A DNA stretch of 64,000 bases from Maribacter huludaoensis. GTDB taxonomy: Bacteria; Bacteroidota; Bacteroidia; Flavobacteriales; Flavobacteriaceae. The notes under the pieces were generated by a model. That model ran no database searches, had not been told where the DNA came from, and saw nothing but the letters and a program-made list of their open reading frames with translations. A program made the position numbers and the translations under genes. The stretch spans positions 949,376 to 1,013,375 of the forward strand of contig NZ_JARKMS010000002.1 of NCBI RefSeq assembly GCF_029350945.1. Reading direction: 5' to 3'. This document shows, one piece after another, positions 53,389 to 61,402 of this stretch; position 1 is the stretch's first letter, and each line of letters begins with the position of its first letter.

Positions 53389-53901
53389 ATGAAAATTTTA
53401 AAAATTACATTGTTAAGTGCTGTTGCATTATTTGTTACAAATGTTTCGGCACAATCAGAAACTATTGTTGACGTTGCTGCCGGAAATGACAACTTTACTA
53501 CTTTGGTAGCTGCAGTTAAAGCTGCAAATTTGGTAGAAACTTTAAGTAGTGAAGGTCCATTTACAGTGTTTGCCCCTGTGAATAGCGCTTTTGAAGCATT
53601 GCCAGCTGGTACCGTAGATACATTGCTGAAGCCGGAAAGTAAAGATGCTCTAACTGGTATTTTAACGTACCATGTAGTTGCTGGTAAATATATGGCTGCA
53701 GATGTTATAGATGCTATCAACAAAAATGATGGTGCGTTTTCTGTAAAAACCGTACAAGGAGGTATGATTACATTATCGCTAGCCGATGAGAAGGTAATGT
53801 TAAAGGATGAAAAAGGGAATATGGCAACTGTAATTATTGCAGATGTAGCAGCAAGTAATGGTGTCGTTCACGCCATTGATACTGTAGTAATGCCATTATA
53901 G
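53389..53901 (+). CDS. Secreted fasciclin-domain protein
   Basis: The 170-residue protein has a signal peptide ending SAQ (residue 22) and one fasciclin (FAS1/BIgH3) domain: FTTLVAAVKAANLVETL (H1), GPFTVFAPVNSAFEALPAG, LTYHVVAGKYMAADVI (H2-like) and VVHAIDTVVMP at the end. FAS1 proteins mediate adhesion or surface attachment. Length is normal for single-domain bacterial forms. It stands alone with a 278-bp AT-rich leader and a strong terminator, so it is an independent unit. TACATTTA near 53357 is close to a -7 box but imperfect. Confidence 0.93.
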   Translation: MKILKITLLSAVALFVTNVSAQSETIVDVAAGNDNFTTLVAAVKAANLVETLSSEGPFTVFAPVNSAFEALPAGTVDTLLKPESKDALTGILTYHVVAGKYMAADVIDAINKNDGAFSVKTVQGGMITLSLADEKVMLKDEKGNMATVIIADVAASNGVVHAIDTVVMPL

Positions 53902-53921
53902 AAATTAGAATTCTCTAGTAC

Positions 53922-53967
53922 AAAAATCCCTTTTGCTTCTTTAGATAGAAGTAAAAGGGATTTTTTT
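53922..53967. terminator. Bidirectional terminator after the fasciclin gene
   Basis: A 19-bp stem (53922-53940 with 53947-53965; one G-U pair) with a 6-base loop TTAGAT, A run before and T run after. It serves both the fasciclin gene and the convergent gene whose stop is at 53966. Confidence 0.88.
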
Positions 53968-55297
53968 AATTTATGTAATTTTTATTAGCGTGCAGCTGCA
54001 CCGCTAGTAGATATTTATTCTTCCGTAATTGTCTTCGTATTTTTTTAATAGCGGATTCAATAGATTTTTCAGGTTCTATAATATTGTATTCGCCCCAAAA
54101 ATCAGGGTCTGCAAAACCAATGGCTTCATCACTTAATATTATAGAAGATTTCATTCTGTCCTTATATTTAGGGTAGCTTTCATTGGTGTTTCTTTCCCAA
54201 TTCGTAATTGCCATTTCGCAGTTCATGCTGTAAACTGAATTGAACAAGCGTTTGTTCCAATCAATTTTGAACTCTAATAACACATTACTGTAGCCGTAAT
54301 ACCATTTACCATTTTTTTCTCTGTAATCTACACGATAAGATACTTCTGTTGGCCATACTTCGGCATTTCTTGGTTTTTTTCTAACGAACATTTGTGATGC
54401 CAACCTCTTATCGGTAATATTTAAAGAGTAAATGGCTCGGGTCAAAATTTTATTCTCGGCATCTATGTATAGTTTACCATTATATAATGGATCGATAATT
54501 TCTGGCTTTTGCTTGAATTCTATAACATATATCAATTGGTCGTTTACGCGGGTAGATGTGTCAAATGAAAAGTCGTAGTATGCCAAAGTTTCCGGGGTAA
54601 AGATGTAGTCAGGGTATTTTACCATATCTACAAATAAGGTATTGAACGGACCACCTTGAAGTTTTAGGGCAACGGTATCTAACTTAGTATAATCAGTGCT
54701 TTTGCGTGCTTTGTACAGTTCAAGTGCATCGGTCTTTTTAGAAGAATAGGGTGTTTTGTAAATATTTACTACCGCTTCGGATAGGCTTACGTTTGTTCTT
54801 CTTTTTTTTATGGTCTCTCTGTAAAAGGCAGTCATTACAGTACTTTCATCTAAGTAATTATCACCTTTTCTGTTCAAAGTTTCAAAAACTAATTTTTCAG
54901 CATCATTAGGGGCATCTATTCGCGCTTCGGACAAGGCCATGGCAAATTCCGTCATATAGATTTTGTTCTTCTCTTCATCTAGTTCCGATATAGCGATCTG
55001 CTTTGTTTTGTATCCTAAAAATGCAATTGTTACATTGTTCTCGGTATATTCCTTTGGCACTTTCAAGGAAAATTGTCCTTCAGAATTGGTAATTGTGGTG
55101 ACATTGGTATTTTCTACCGTTAGGGTAGCGAAGATTAAAGGTTTTTTACTATCGGCATCTAAAACTTCACCGGTATATTCCGTATAATCAATTGTTTGTG
55201 CCAACATAGTGTTGGTTACTGTTCCTATTGAAAATAACAATAAGAAAACATACTTTACAGGATGGAGCCTTGTTGAGAAATTGTTCTTTTGTGACAT
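53966..55297 (-). CDS. Exported protein with carboxypeptidase-like regulatory domain
   Basis: The 443-residue protein has a signal-like N-terminus (VKYVFLLLFSIGTVTNTML, cleavage near AQ at 34) followed by a CarbopepD_reg_2 domain at about 40-125 (YTGEVLDADSKKPLIFATL, NSEGQFSLKVP, IAFLGYKTKQI). The remaining 300 residues are beta-rich and match unknown Bacteroidota outer-membrane-associated proteins (DUF5686-like or DUF4369-type ones often have this layout). The domain is common in TonB-dependent proteins; no TonB plug is visible, so this is not a receptor. Function unknown. Confidence 0.8.
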   Translation of the reverse strand: MSQKNNFSTRLHPVKYVFLLLFSIGTVTNTMLAQTIDYTEYTGEVLDADSKKPLIFATLTVENTNVTTITNSEGQFSLKVPKEYTENNVTIAFLGYKTKQIAISELDEEKNKIYMTEFAMALSEARIDAPNDAEKLVFETLNRKGDNYLDESTVMTAFYRETIKKRRTNVSLSEAVVNIYKTPYSSKKTDALELYKARKSTDYTKLDTVALKLQGGPFNTLFVDMVKYPDYIFTPETLAYYDFSFDTSTRVNDQLIYVIEFKQKPEIIDPLYNGKLYIDAENKILTRAIYSLNITDKRLASQMFVRKKPRNAEVWPTEVSYRVDYREKNGKWYYGYSNVLLEFKIDWNKRLFNSVYSMNCEMAITNWERNTNESYPKYKDRMKSSIILSDEAIGFADPDFWGEYNIIEPEKSIESAIKKIRRQLRKNKYLLAVQLHANKNYIN

Positions 55298-55393
55298 AAC
55301 CTAGCTTTTTTTTTAAGATAATGATTAAAAACGAATTTTATGTAATCAATTTTGTTAAATCCTTATCGTTGTGGTTGTTACCGTAATATAATT

Positions 55394-56137
55394 TTATTTC
55401 TTGCCATCAAATGTTTTTGATGAAGTACTTACCAATCTATTGATTTCCTGTAGTTCTTCTTCTGTAAGGTCTCGCCATTTTCCTACAGGTACATCCAATT
55501 GTACGTTCATAATTCTAATGCGCTTCAATTTCTTTACCCTATAGTCTAGATACTCGCACATTCTACGAATTTGTCTGTTCAGGCCTTGTGTAAGTATTAT
55601 TCTAAATTGATAGGTACTTACTTCAAAAACTTCACACTCCCGTGTTACTTGGTCAAGAATAGGAATTCCTTTGCGCATTCTATTTAAAAAATCAATGGTG
55701 ATAGGTTTATCTACCGTTACCAGGTATTCTTTTTCATGGTTGTTGCGGGCGCGTAATATCTTATTTACAATGTCGCCATCATCGGTTAAAAATATAAGCC
55801 CTTCACTGGGTTTGTCCAATCTGCCGATGGGGAAAATCCTTTTTGGGTAATTAATAAAATCAATAATGTTGTCTTTTTCAACACCGGTGTCCGTGGTGCA
55901 AACAATACCCACAGGTTTGTTGAATGCCAAATATGTTGATTTACCTTTAGGGGCTTTGATCAGTTCTCCATCCACCTTTACCACATCGCCAATTGAAATT
56001 TTAGTGCCCATTTCCGGTACTTCTCCATTAATGGTAACTCTGCCCTGTTCAATAAGTTTATCAGCAGCCCTACGCGAGCAATATCCTGCTTCGCTAAGAT
56101 ATTTGTTGATCCTTGTCTTTTGAGTGTTGTCTTGCAT
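55394..56137 (-). CDS. rluF: Pseudouridine synthase of the RsuA/RluB/E/F family, RluF-like
   Basis: The 247-residue protein has an S4 RNA-binding domain at the N-terminus ([21 protein letters not shown], residues 9-29) and the catalytic domain with Asp108 in [14 protein letters not shown]. The motif [15 protein letters not shown] is typical of RluF. These enzymes make pseudouridine at 23S rRNA U2604 or nearby. The symbol is the best family match, but specificity is not proved. It is followed 22 bp upstream on the same strand by the class A beta-lactamase-fold gene. Confidence 0.9.
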   Translation of the reverse strand: MQDNTQKTRINKYLSEAGYCSRRAADKLIEQGRVTINGEVPEMGTKISIGDVVKVDGELIKAPKGKSTYLAFNKPVGIVCTTDTGVEKDNIIDFINYPKRIFPIGRLDKPSEGLIFLTDDGDIVNKILRARNNHEKEYLVTVDKPITIDFLNRMRKGIPILDQVTRECEVFEVSTYQFRIILTQGLNRQIRRMCEYLDYRVKKLKRIRIMNVQLDVPVGKWRDLTEEELQEINRLVSTSSKTFDGKK

Positions 56138-56159
56138 ATTCAGCTTTGCTGTATTTGTA

Positions 56160-57287
56160 TTATTTTCTATTCAATTCTTGTTGATAGATTTCTCTACCTA
56201 ATTGAGCTAAAAATGGAATTCCTATTTCATCATACTCATAGGCATCATCATTAAAAATGCCATCCTTGTTGACCAAGATCGTTGCCGTTAAGAGAAAATC
56301 GATATTATTTTTAGTGTCCTTTATATAGGCGCAATCTGTCAACGTTCCGTAAGCAAACCCTACTTTATTATATATTTCTATAGACTCCGGTATATTTTTT
56401 TTAGTATCGCCATACATGAAAAACTTACAATAACCATCATAATATGTAGCTGGATCATAGCCAATGTGCTGAGGGGTGGTATGCATTGCGTTTAACAAAT
56501 GTTCCCGTTGTTTTTCACTAATATTAAACCGTTCAACTTCTTTAAACATTTGCGGAAATAGTACTCTTTTAAGAAGGTTGTGTTGCGTTGTAATAGGATA
56601 ATAGTTTTTTTGACTAAAATCAAAAGCTTCTTCTATAAGTTCATCACCTTCATAATACCCAATACCTTTTTCCACGTTAAGAAGTTTTAAACGCTCTGGA
56701 GTTTTGTTTAAAAGTGATTGCGTAATTCCGGTGGTAGAGTCGTTAAGATAAATGATTAACGGTTTGGTTCTTAAATCATCTGAATGATAGCCCACTCTAT
56801 GACTTAATCTTACAGGCGAAATGCCTTTCTCCTTTAAATTTTGATTAATGGCTTCAAAACCTAAGAACTCCATCAATCTGTTGTTCGCTAAATTGTCGCT
56901 GACCGCAAAAATTTTAGATATGTCATTTGCTACGGTACTTTCTATAGTATCACCTTCTATATAATATTTTGTATTTATTGATAAAGTGTCCGTTAAATTT
57001 AGTTTTTCCAATGCTAAAACGGCAACGGGAAATTTAACCGTACTCGCAGGGTAAAAGTAACTACTGTCATTCACCTGAAATTCATAATCGGTAAATGAAA
57101 TACTATCATTTCTTCTATTGATCTGTGTATATATAATTTGTACTTCATAGCTATTTATGCTGTCCATAACCCTTTTTATTTTAGGGTCATTTGAAGATAG
57201 GGCAACTTCAAGAAAGTTTAAATTCTGCTTTTCTTGTGCGCAAGAAATTAGAAGAACACCACAAATGAAAAGAAGAAAGTGCTTCAT
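56160..57287 (-). CDS. Class A beta-lactamase-fold serine hydrolase, lipoprotein
   Basis: The 375-residue protein has a lipoprotein signal (Cys16, LISCAQ) and the class A beta-lactamase fold: [11 protein letters not shown] with S82 and K85 (SxxK), [15 protein letters not shown] (SDN), and a KVG triad in [12 protein letters not shown] where KTG is usual. The deviation, and extra length beyond true lactamases (about 290), suggests a penicillin-binding-like or esterase role, not drug hydrolysis, but hydrolysis cannot be excluded. It lies in the same direction as RluF. Confidence 0.88.
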   Translation of the reverse strand: MKHFLLFICGVLLISCAQEKQNLNFLEVALSSNDPKIKRVMDSINSYEVQIIYTQINRRNDSISFTDYEFQVNDSSYFYPASTVKFPVAVLALEKLNLTDTLSINTKYYIEGDTIESTVANDISKIFAVSDNLANNRLMEFLGFEAINQNLKEKGISPVRLSHRVGYHSDDLRTKPLIIYLNDSTTGITQSLLNKTPERLKLLNVEKGIGYYEGDELIEEAFDFSQKNYYPITTQHNLLKRVLFPQMFKEVERFNISEKQREHLLNAMHTTPQHIGYDPATYYDGYCKFFMYGDTKKNIPESIEIYNKVGFAYGTLTDCAYIKDTKNNIDFLLTATILVNKDGIFNDDAYEYDEIGIPFLAQLGREIYQQELNRK

Positions 57288-57301
57288 GTTATTATATATT
57301 T

Positions 57302-57541
57302 TTAGGGGTTGTAGACCTCACCCCTATGCGGTTTCAGTAAATCCCTTACCGTAATCATTTCATTTTCTTCTACAACCATAAAAGCAATACTGTACATTTC
57401 ATTAATTTCTTTAAAACCCGTAATATTTAATGCAGTTTTTTCAGAAGCTATAAACTCGTTTAAGTGCTTAACATGATGTTCGGCAGTTTTTAGGGCTGCA
57501 GGACCTCTAAAGTCCCATATAAGTTTTATTTGTCTGTTCAA
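57302..57541 (-). CDS. Small conserved hypothetical protein
   Basis: The 79-residue protein (IKLIWDFRGPAALKTAEHHV, LNEFIASEKTALNI, ITVRDLLKPHRGEVYNP) has no signal peptide or membrane span. I recall similar proteins in many Flavobacteriaceae, with WDFRGP and an HH pair conserved, but I do not know their function. It lies 14 bp before the class A lactamase-fold gene on the same strand, so it is probably co-transcribed with it. Confidence 0.75.
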   Translation of the reverse strand: MNRQIKLIWDFRGPAALKTAEHHVKHLNEFIASEKTALNITGFKEINEMYSIAFMVVEENEMITVRDLLKPHRGEVYNP

Positions 57542-57746
57542 GAAGATATAATTAGGTTATAAATATAAGTAACAAATTTACCATAAAAAATGGCACTATA
57601 TAGTCTTTAAAAAACGAGTTGACGGTTTACCGCCAAGCTAATTTTAATTGATTATTAGCTATTTGTTATATATTGTAAGCCCTAAAAACGTGTTAAGTAA
57701 ATCATTAAGCATTTGCACACGATGTGGTTATTACTATTTTTGCTCG

Positions 57747-58646
57747 ATGTTTTTTAAGAAATCAATGTTTTTACTGCGTAAAATTTATCCTATTGTAATA
57801 ATAGGATTACTGACAATTGTTTTTAGCTCATGTGAAGGTCTTTTTAAGAAAGATGAGGAAAAAAGGGTCATTGCTAGGGTTGGTGAGTCTTTTTTGTATG
57901 AAGATGACCTGGCGCCTTTAATTACGGAAAACATGACCAAAGGGGACAGTACTTCATTTGCTGTCAATTATATAAACAATTGGGCCTCAAAACAATTGTT
58001 GCTTTCCAAGGCGAAAATAAATTTATCCGAAGAAAAATTGGCCGAGTATAATGCCCTGGTCGATGATTACAGAACAGAACTTTATACAAGTGTTTATAAA
58101 GAAGCATTGGTTGCACAGGCCACAGATTCTGTAATTACTGATGAGCAATTGAACGCTTTTTATGAAAATGCCAAAGAGAACTTTAAACTTAAAGAACAGA
58201 TTGCAAGAATTCGCTTTGTTGCGTTACCTAAAGGTTTTTTAAATCAAGATGAAGTTGGTAAACGACTTAAGAGATTTAAAAACGACGATGTTCGCTATTT
58301 AGATTCTATAGGTGTTCAGTTTACCAAATTGAATTTTAATGATTCTATTTGGGTGAGATATTCCAGAATATTTGAAGAAATACCACTAATAACAGCTGAC
58401 AATGCCAATAAGTACTTAAAAAATTCACAATTTTTTGAATTAGAGGATTCAATCGGGGTATATTTGGGAAAAATAGAGGAAACCAAGGATGTTAACGACG
58501 TTGCGCCTTTGTCCTTTATTAAACCTACTATAGAACAAGTTTTATTAAGTCGTAGAAAAATGGACTACCTACGCAAATTAGAAACTGAATTATTAGATGA
58601 AGCAATCAAGGATAATGAATTTGAAGTTTTCGAAAACAAAAAATAG
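57747..58646 (+). CDS. SurA-like chaperone lipoprotein (N-terminal-type, no PPIase core)
   Basis: The start at ATG 57747 gives a lipoprotein signal (SMFLLRKIYPIVIIGLLTIV, then FSSC with Cys near 30); 57765 is an alternative. The longer frame from 57648 adds an unlikely 33 residues. The 299-residue product has helical chaperone-like parts and VIARVGESFLYEDDLAPLI, the SurA N-domain opening. I see no full parvulin domain. It overlaps the next SurA-like gene by 32 bp, so the two are translated together. Likely role: folding of outer membrane proteins. Confidence 0.8.
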   Translation: MFFKKSMFLLRKIYPIVIIGLLTIVFSSCEGLFKKDEEKRVIARVGESFLYEDDLAPLITENMTKGDSTSFAVNYINNWASKQLLLSKAKINLSEEKLAEYNALVDDYRTELYTSVYKEALVAQATDSVITDEQLNAFYENAKENFKLKEQIARIRFVALPKGFLNQDEVGKRLKRFKNDDVRYLDSIGVQFTKLNFNDSIWVRYSRIFEEIPLITADNANKYLKNSQFFELEDSIGVYLGKIEETKDVNDVAPLSFIKPTIEQVLLSRRKMDYLRKLETELLDEAIKDNEFEVFENKK

Positions 58647-60078
58647 TATTTACATAGGTGCAATTTTACTATTTGCAGGTGCTGCAACAGCACAAGATTC
58701 TATACCAGATGTTTCTGCCAATGCACCTGAACCAATGGAAGACATCGCAGAAGCGGAACCAATAAAAAAAGATTCGTCGGTTAATTTTAAGAGAATAAAA
58801 CTTGACGGTATAGCTGCCGTAGTGGGTGATTATGTAATCTTGGATTCTGATATTGAAAAAACACTTATTGATTTGAAGAGCCAAGGAGCGTCTACTGAAG
58901 ATATTACGCATTGCGGACTCCTAGGTAAATTGATGGAGGATCGTTTGTATGCCAACCAGGCAGTTCAAGATAGTATTTTGGTTTCAGATGATGAGGTAAA
59001 TGCAACCGGTGATCGTCAATTGCAATCTCTGGTGCAACAGATAGGTTCAATGGAGAAGGTTTTAAAATATTATAAGAAAACCGATGAAGCCAGTTTTAGG
59101 GAAGAACTTTACAAAATCAATAAACTACGTATGCTTTCTGAGCGTATGCAACAAGATATCATTAAGGAAATTGAAATTACACCAGAAGAGGTTCGTCAGT
59201 TCTTCAATAAAATTCCTGAAGACGAAAGACCTGTATTTGGTGCTGAACTAGAAATTGCACAGATTACCAAAGAGCCGGAGCCATCTGAGGAAGAAAAGCA
59301 AAAGGTAATAGATAAATTGAACCAGATTAAGGCAGATGTAGAAGATAACGACTCTAGTTTTAGTGTAAAGGCAATTCTGTATTCTCAAGATCCAGGTTCT
59401 AAATCTAAAGGTGGTTTTTATAGCATAACAAAAGATACCGGTTTTGATAAGAAGTTTAAAGATGTAGCTTTTAGCTTAAGGGAAGGTGAGGTTTCTGAAC
59501 CTTTTGAGACAGTTTTCGGTTTTCATATTATTTATATAGAAAAAATCAGAGGCCAAGAGTTGGATTTAAGACATATATTGATTCAGCCAGAAATATCTCA
59601 AGCAGTAATGGACGAGGCAAAGGCAGAGCTAGATAGTATTAGAAAGAAAATTATAGATGGTGAATTTACTTTTGCAGAAGCGGCACTGAATTTTTCTGAT
59701 GAAAAAGAGACAAAATTTGATGGCGGATTGTTGCGTAACCCTGTAAACTTCGATTCTAAATTTGAGTTGACAAAAATGGATCCAACCTTATATAATCAAG
59801 TACAAAATTTAAAGGACAATGAAATTACATATCCTGTACTTGAAGAAGATCCAAGAGGTGGAGCGCCTAAATATAAAATTCTAAAGATTACCAATAGGTA
59901 TGATGAGCATGTAGCCGATTTTTCTAAAGATTACACGAAAATTCAGGAATTGGCACTTACTGAAAAGAAATACAACGCCATTAAAAAATGGATGGACAAG
60001 CATATTAAGGATACCTATATCAGCGTTAATGATGAAAACAAAGATTGTGAGTTCGCTAATAACTGGGTAAAAGAATAA
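58615..60078 (+). CDS. SurA-like periplasmic chaperone/peptidyl-prolyl isomerase
   Basis: The ATG at 58615 starts a clear signal peptide (SIYIGAILLFAGAATAQ, cleavage near 28); ATG 58597 is a possible longer start. The 487-residue protein has the SurA N-domain (LDGIAAVVGDYVILDSDIEK), then two parvulin-like (PpiC) domains near 200-310 and 315-430 (DPGSKSKGGFYSIT, GEVSEPFETVFGFHIIYIE, LDLRHILIQPE, KFDGGLLRNP). It helps beta-barrel proteins fold. MoxR follows 4 bp later. The arrangement suggests one envelope-biogenesis unit. Confidence 0.92.
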   Translation: MNLKFSKTKNSIYIGAILLFAGAATAQDSIPDVSANAPEPMEDIAEAEPIKKDSSVNFKRIKLDGIAAVVGDYVILDSDIEKTLIDLKSQGASTEDITHCGLLGKLMEDRLYANQAVQDSILVSDDEVNATGDRQLQSLVQQIGSMEKVLKYYKKTDEASFREELYKINKLRMLSERMQQDIIKEIEITPEEVRQFFNKIPEDERPVFGAELEIAQITKEPEPSEEEKQKVIDKLNQIKADVEDNDSSFSVKAILYSQDPGSKSKGGFYSITKDTGFDKKFKDVAFSLREGEVSEPFETVFGFHIIYIEKIRGQELDLRHILIQPEISQAVMDEAKAELDSIRKKIIDGEFTFAEAALNFSDEKETKFDGGLLRNPVNFDSKFELTKMDPTLYNQVQNLKDNEITYPVLEEDPRGGAPKYKILKITNRYDEHVADFSKDYTKIQELALTEKKYNAIKKWMDKHIKDTYISVNDENKDCEFANNWVKE

Positions 60079-60082
60079 ATAT

Positions 60083-61036
60083 ATGTCAGACGTTGCGGCA
60101 ATAGAACGCCTAGTTGTAAAACATGCGGAGCTTAAAAAAGAAATAGCCAAGATCATTGTAGGTCAAGATGAGGTTATTGAACAGATTTTGCTTTCTATTT
60201 ACTCTGGCGGACATTCGTTGCTGATCGGTGTGCCAGGTTTGGCAAAAACCTTAATGGTAAATACCATTGCCCAAGCTTTGGGACTTGATTTTAAAAGAAT
60301 ACAGTTTACGCCAGATTTAATGCCTAGCGATATTCTTGGTAGTGAAGTTTTAGATCAGAGCAGAAATTTTAAATTTATAAAAGGTCCCATATTTTCGAAT
60401 ATTATTCTAGCGGACGAGATTAATAGAACACCACCAAAAACCCAGGCGGCTCTTTTGGAAGCTATGCAGGAAAGAGCGGTAACTATTGCGGGCCATCAAC
60501 ATAAATTGGATTTGCCCTATTTTGTATTGGCAACACAAAACCCAATAGAACAAGAAGGTACATACCCTTTGCCGGAAGCTCAGTTAGACCGTTTTATGTT
60601 CGCTATAGAATTGAAGTACCCAAGTATAGCGGAAGAAATACAAGTTGTTAAGAATACAACGGCAGATAGAAAGCAAGTGGTTAGCCCGTTATTCAATGCC
60701 CAAGATATAATTGACGTTCAAAACTTAATACGTAGGGTACCCGTTGCGGATAATGTTGTTGAGTATACGGTAAATTTGGTGAATAGTACTAGACCTAATT
60801 TAGACTCGGCTTCAGATTATGTAAAGCAATACTTGGACTGGGGAGCCGGGCCAAGAGCTTCTCAAAACCTTATTTTGGGAGCCAAGGCCAATGCCGCCAT
60901 TCATGGTAAGTTTTCTCCGGATATTGAAGATGTACATGCCGTTGTAAAAGGAATTTTGCGTCATCGTATCATAAAAAATTACAAAGCTGAGGCAGAAGGT
61001 ATCAGTGAAGAGGATATTATAGATAAATTACTTTAA
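60083..61036 (+). CDS. MoxR family AAA+ ATPase
   Basis: The 317-residue protein has Walker A GVPGLAKT, Walker B ILADEINRTPPKTQ, sensor 1 LATQNPIEQEGTYPLPEAQ and the arginine-bearing LDRFMF. It belongs to the MoxR class, chaperones that activate partners, often with VWA-domain proteins. No VWA gene is visible here; the gene ends the SurA-like operon (gap of 4 bp). The link suggests it acts in envelope protein maturation, which is inferred. Confidence 0.95.
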   Translation: MSDVAAIERLVVKHAELKKEIAKIIVGQDEVIEQILLSIYSGGHSLLIGVPGLAKTLMVNTIAQALGLDFKRIQFTPDLMPSDILGSEVLDQSRNFKFIKGPIFSNIILADEINRTPPKTQAALLEAMQERAVTIAGHQHKLDLPYFVLATQNPIEQEGTYPLPEAQLDRFMFAIELKYPSIAEEIQVVKNTTADRKQVVSPLFNAQDIIDVQNLIRRVPVADNVVEYTVNLVNSTRPNLDSASDYVKQYLDWGAGPRASQNLILGAKANAAIHGKFSPDIEDVHAVVKGILRHRIIKNYKAEAEGISEEDIIDKLL

Positions 61037-61402
61037 TAAAACAGCCTATTTTCTGCATTTTTAAATGAAATAAAGTCATTTAAACGCCATAATTGTTTAA
61101 TAACTACGCACTTTTCATATCATTTGAGAAAAAATAGGTAATCATACTTATTTAATTTTAAATGCGTTCTATATTACGTAATTTTACGAAATTGCGTTAA
61201 CTTAATATTAAATAACAGATGACATTTGACATTGATGGTTTTAAACGGATATATATTATGCTAATTCCATAATATATATTTAAATCAATACATTCTGTCA
61301 GTTTGTAGTTATCATGATTCTCATTTCAACAACAAATCTTCAGAACGAAATAAGAAATTAAACTACTTGCGTTAGTCTAACAAATACACAAATCAATTTT
61401 TA
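61037..61402. other. Gap before acnB with a perfect 12-bp inverted repeat
   Basis: No ORF is seen. ATATATATTATG (61249-61260) and CATAATATATAT (61268-61279) are exact inverted copies with a 7-base spacer, about 123 bp before the acnB start. It could be an operator or transcript hairpin. The rest is AT-rich, with no clear -7 box. Confidence 0.55.

Noticed and set aside
57648-57746. Upstream start for the SurA-like lipoprotein gene
   Set aside because: The 33 extra residues include several cysteines and would bury the lipoprotein signal; ATG 57747 or 57765 fits better.
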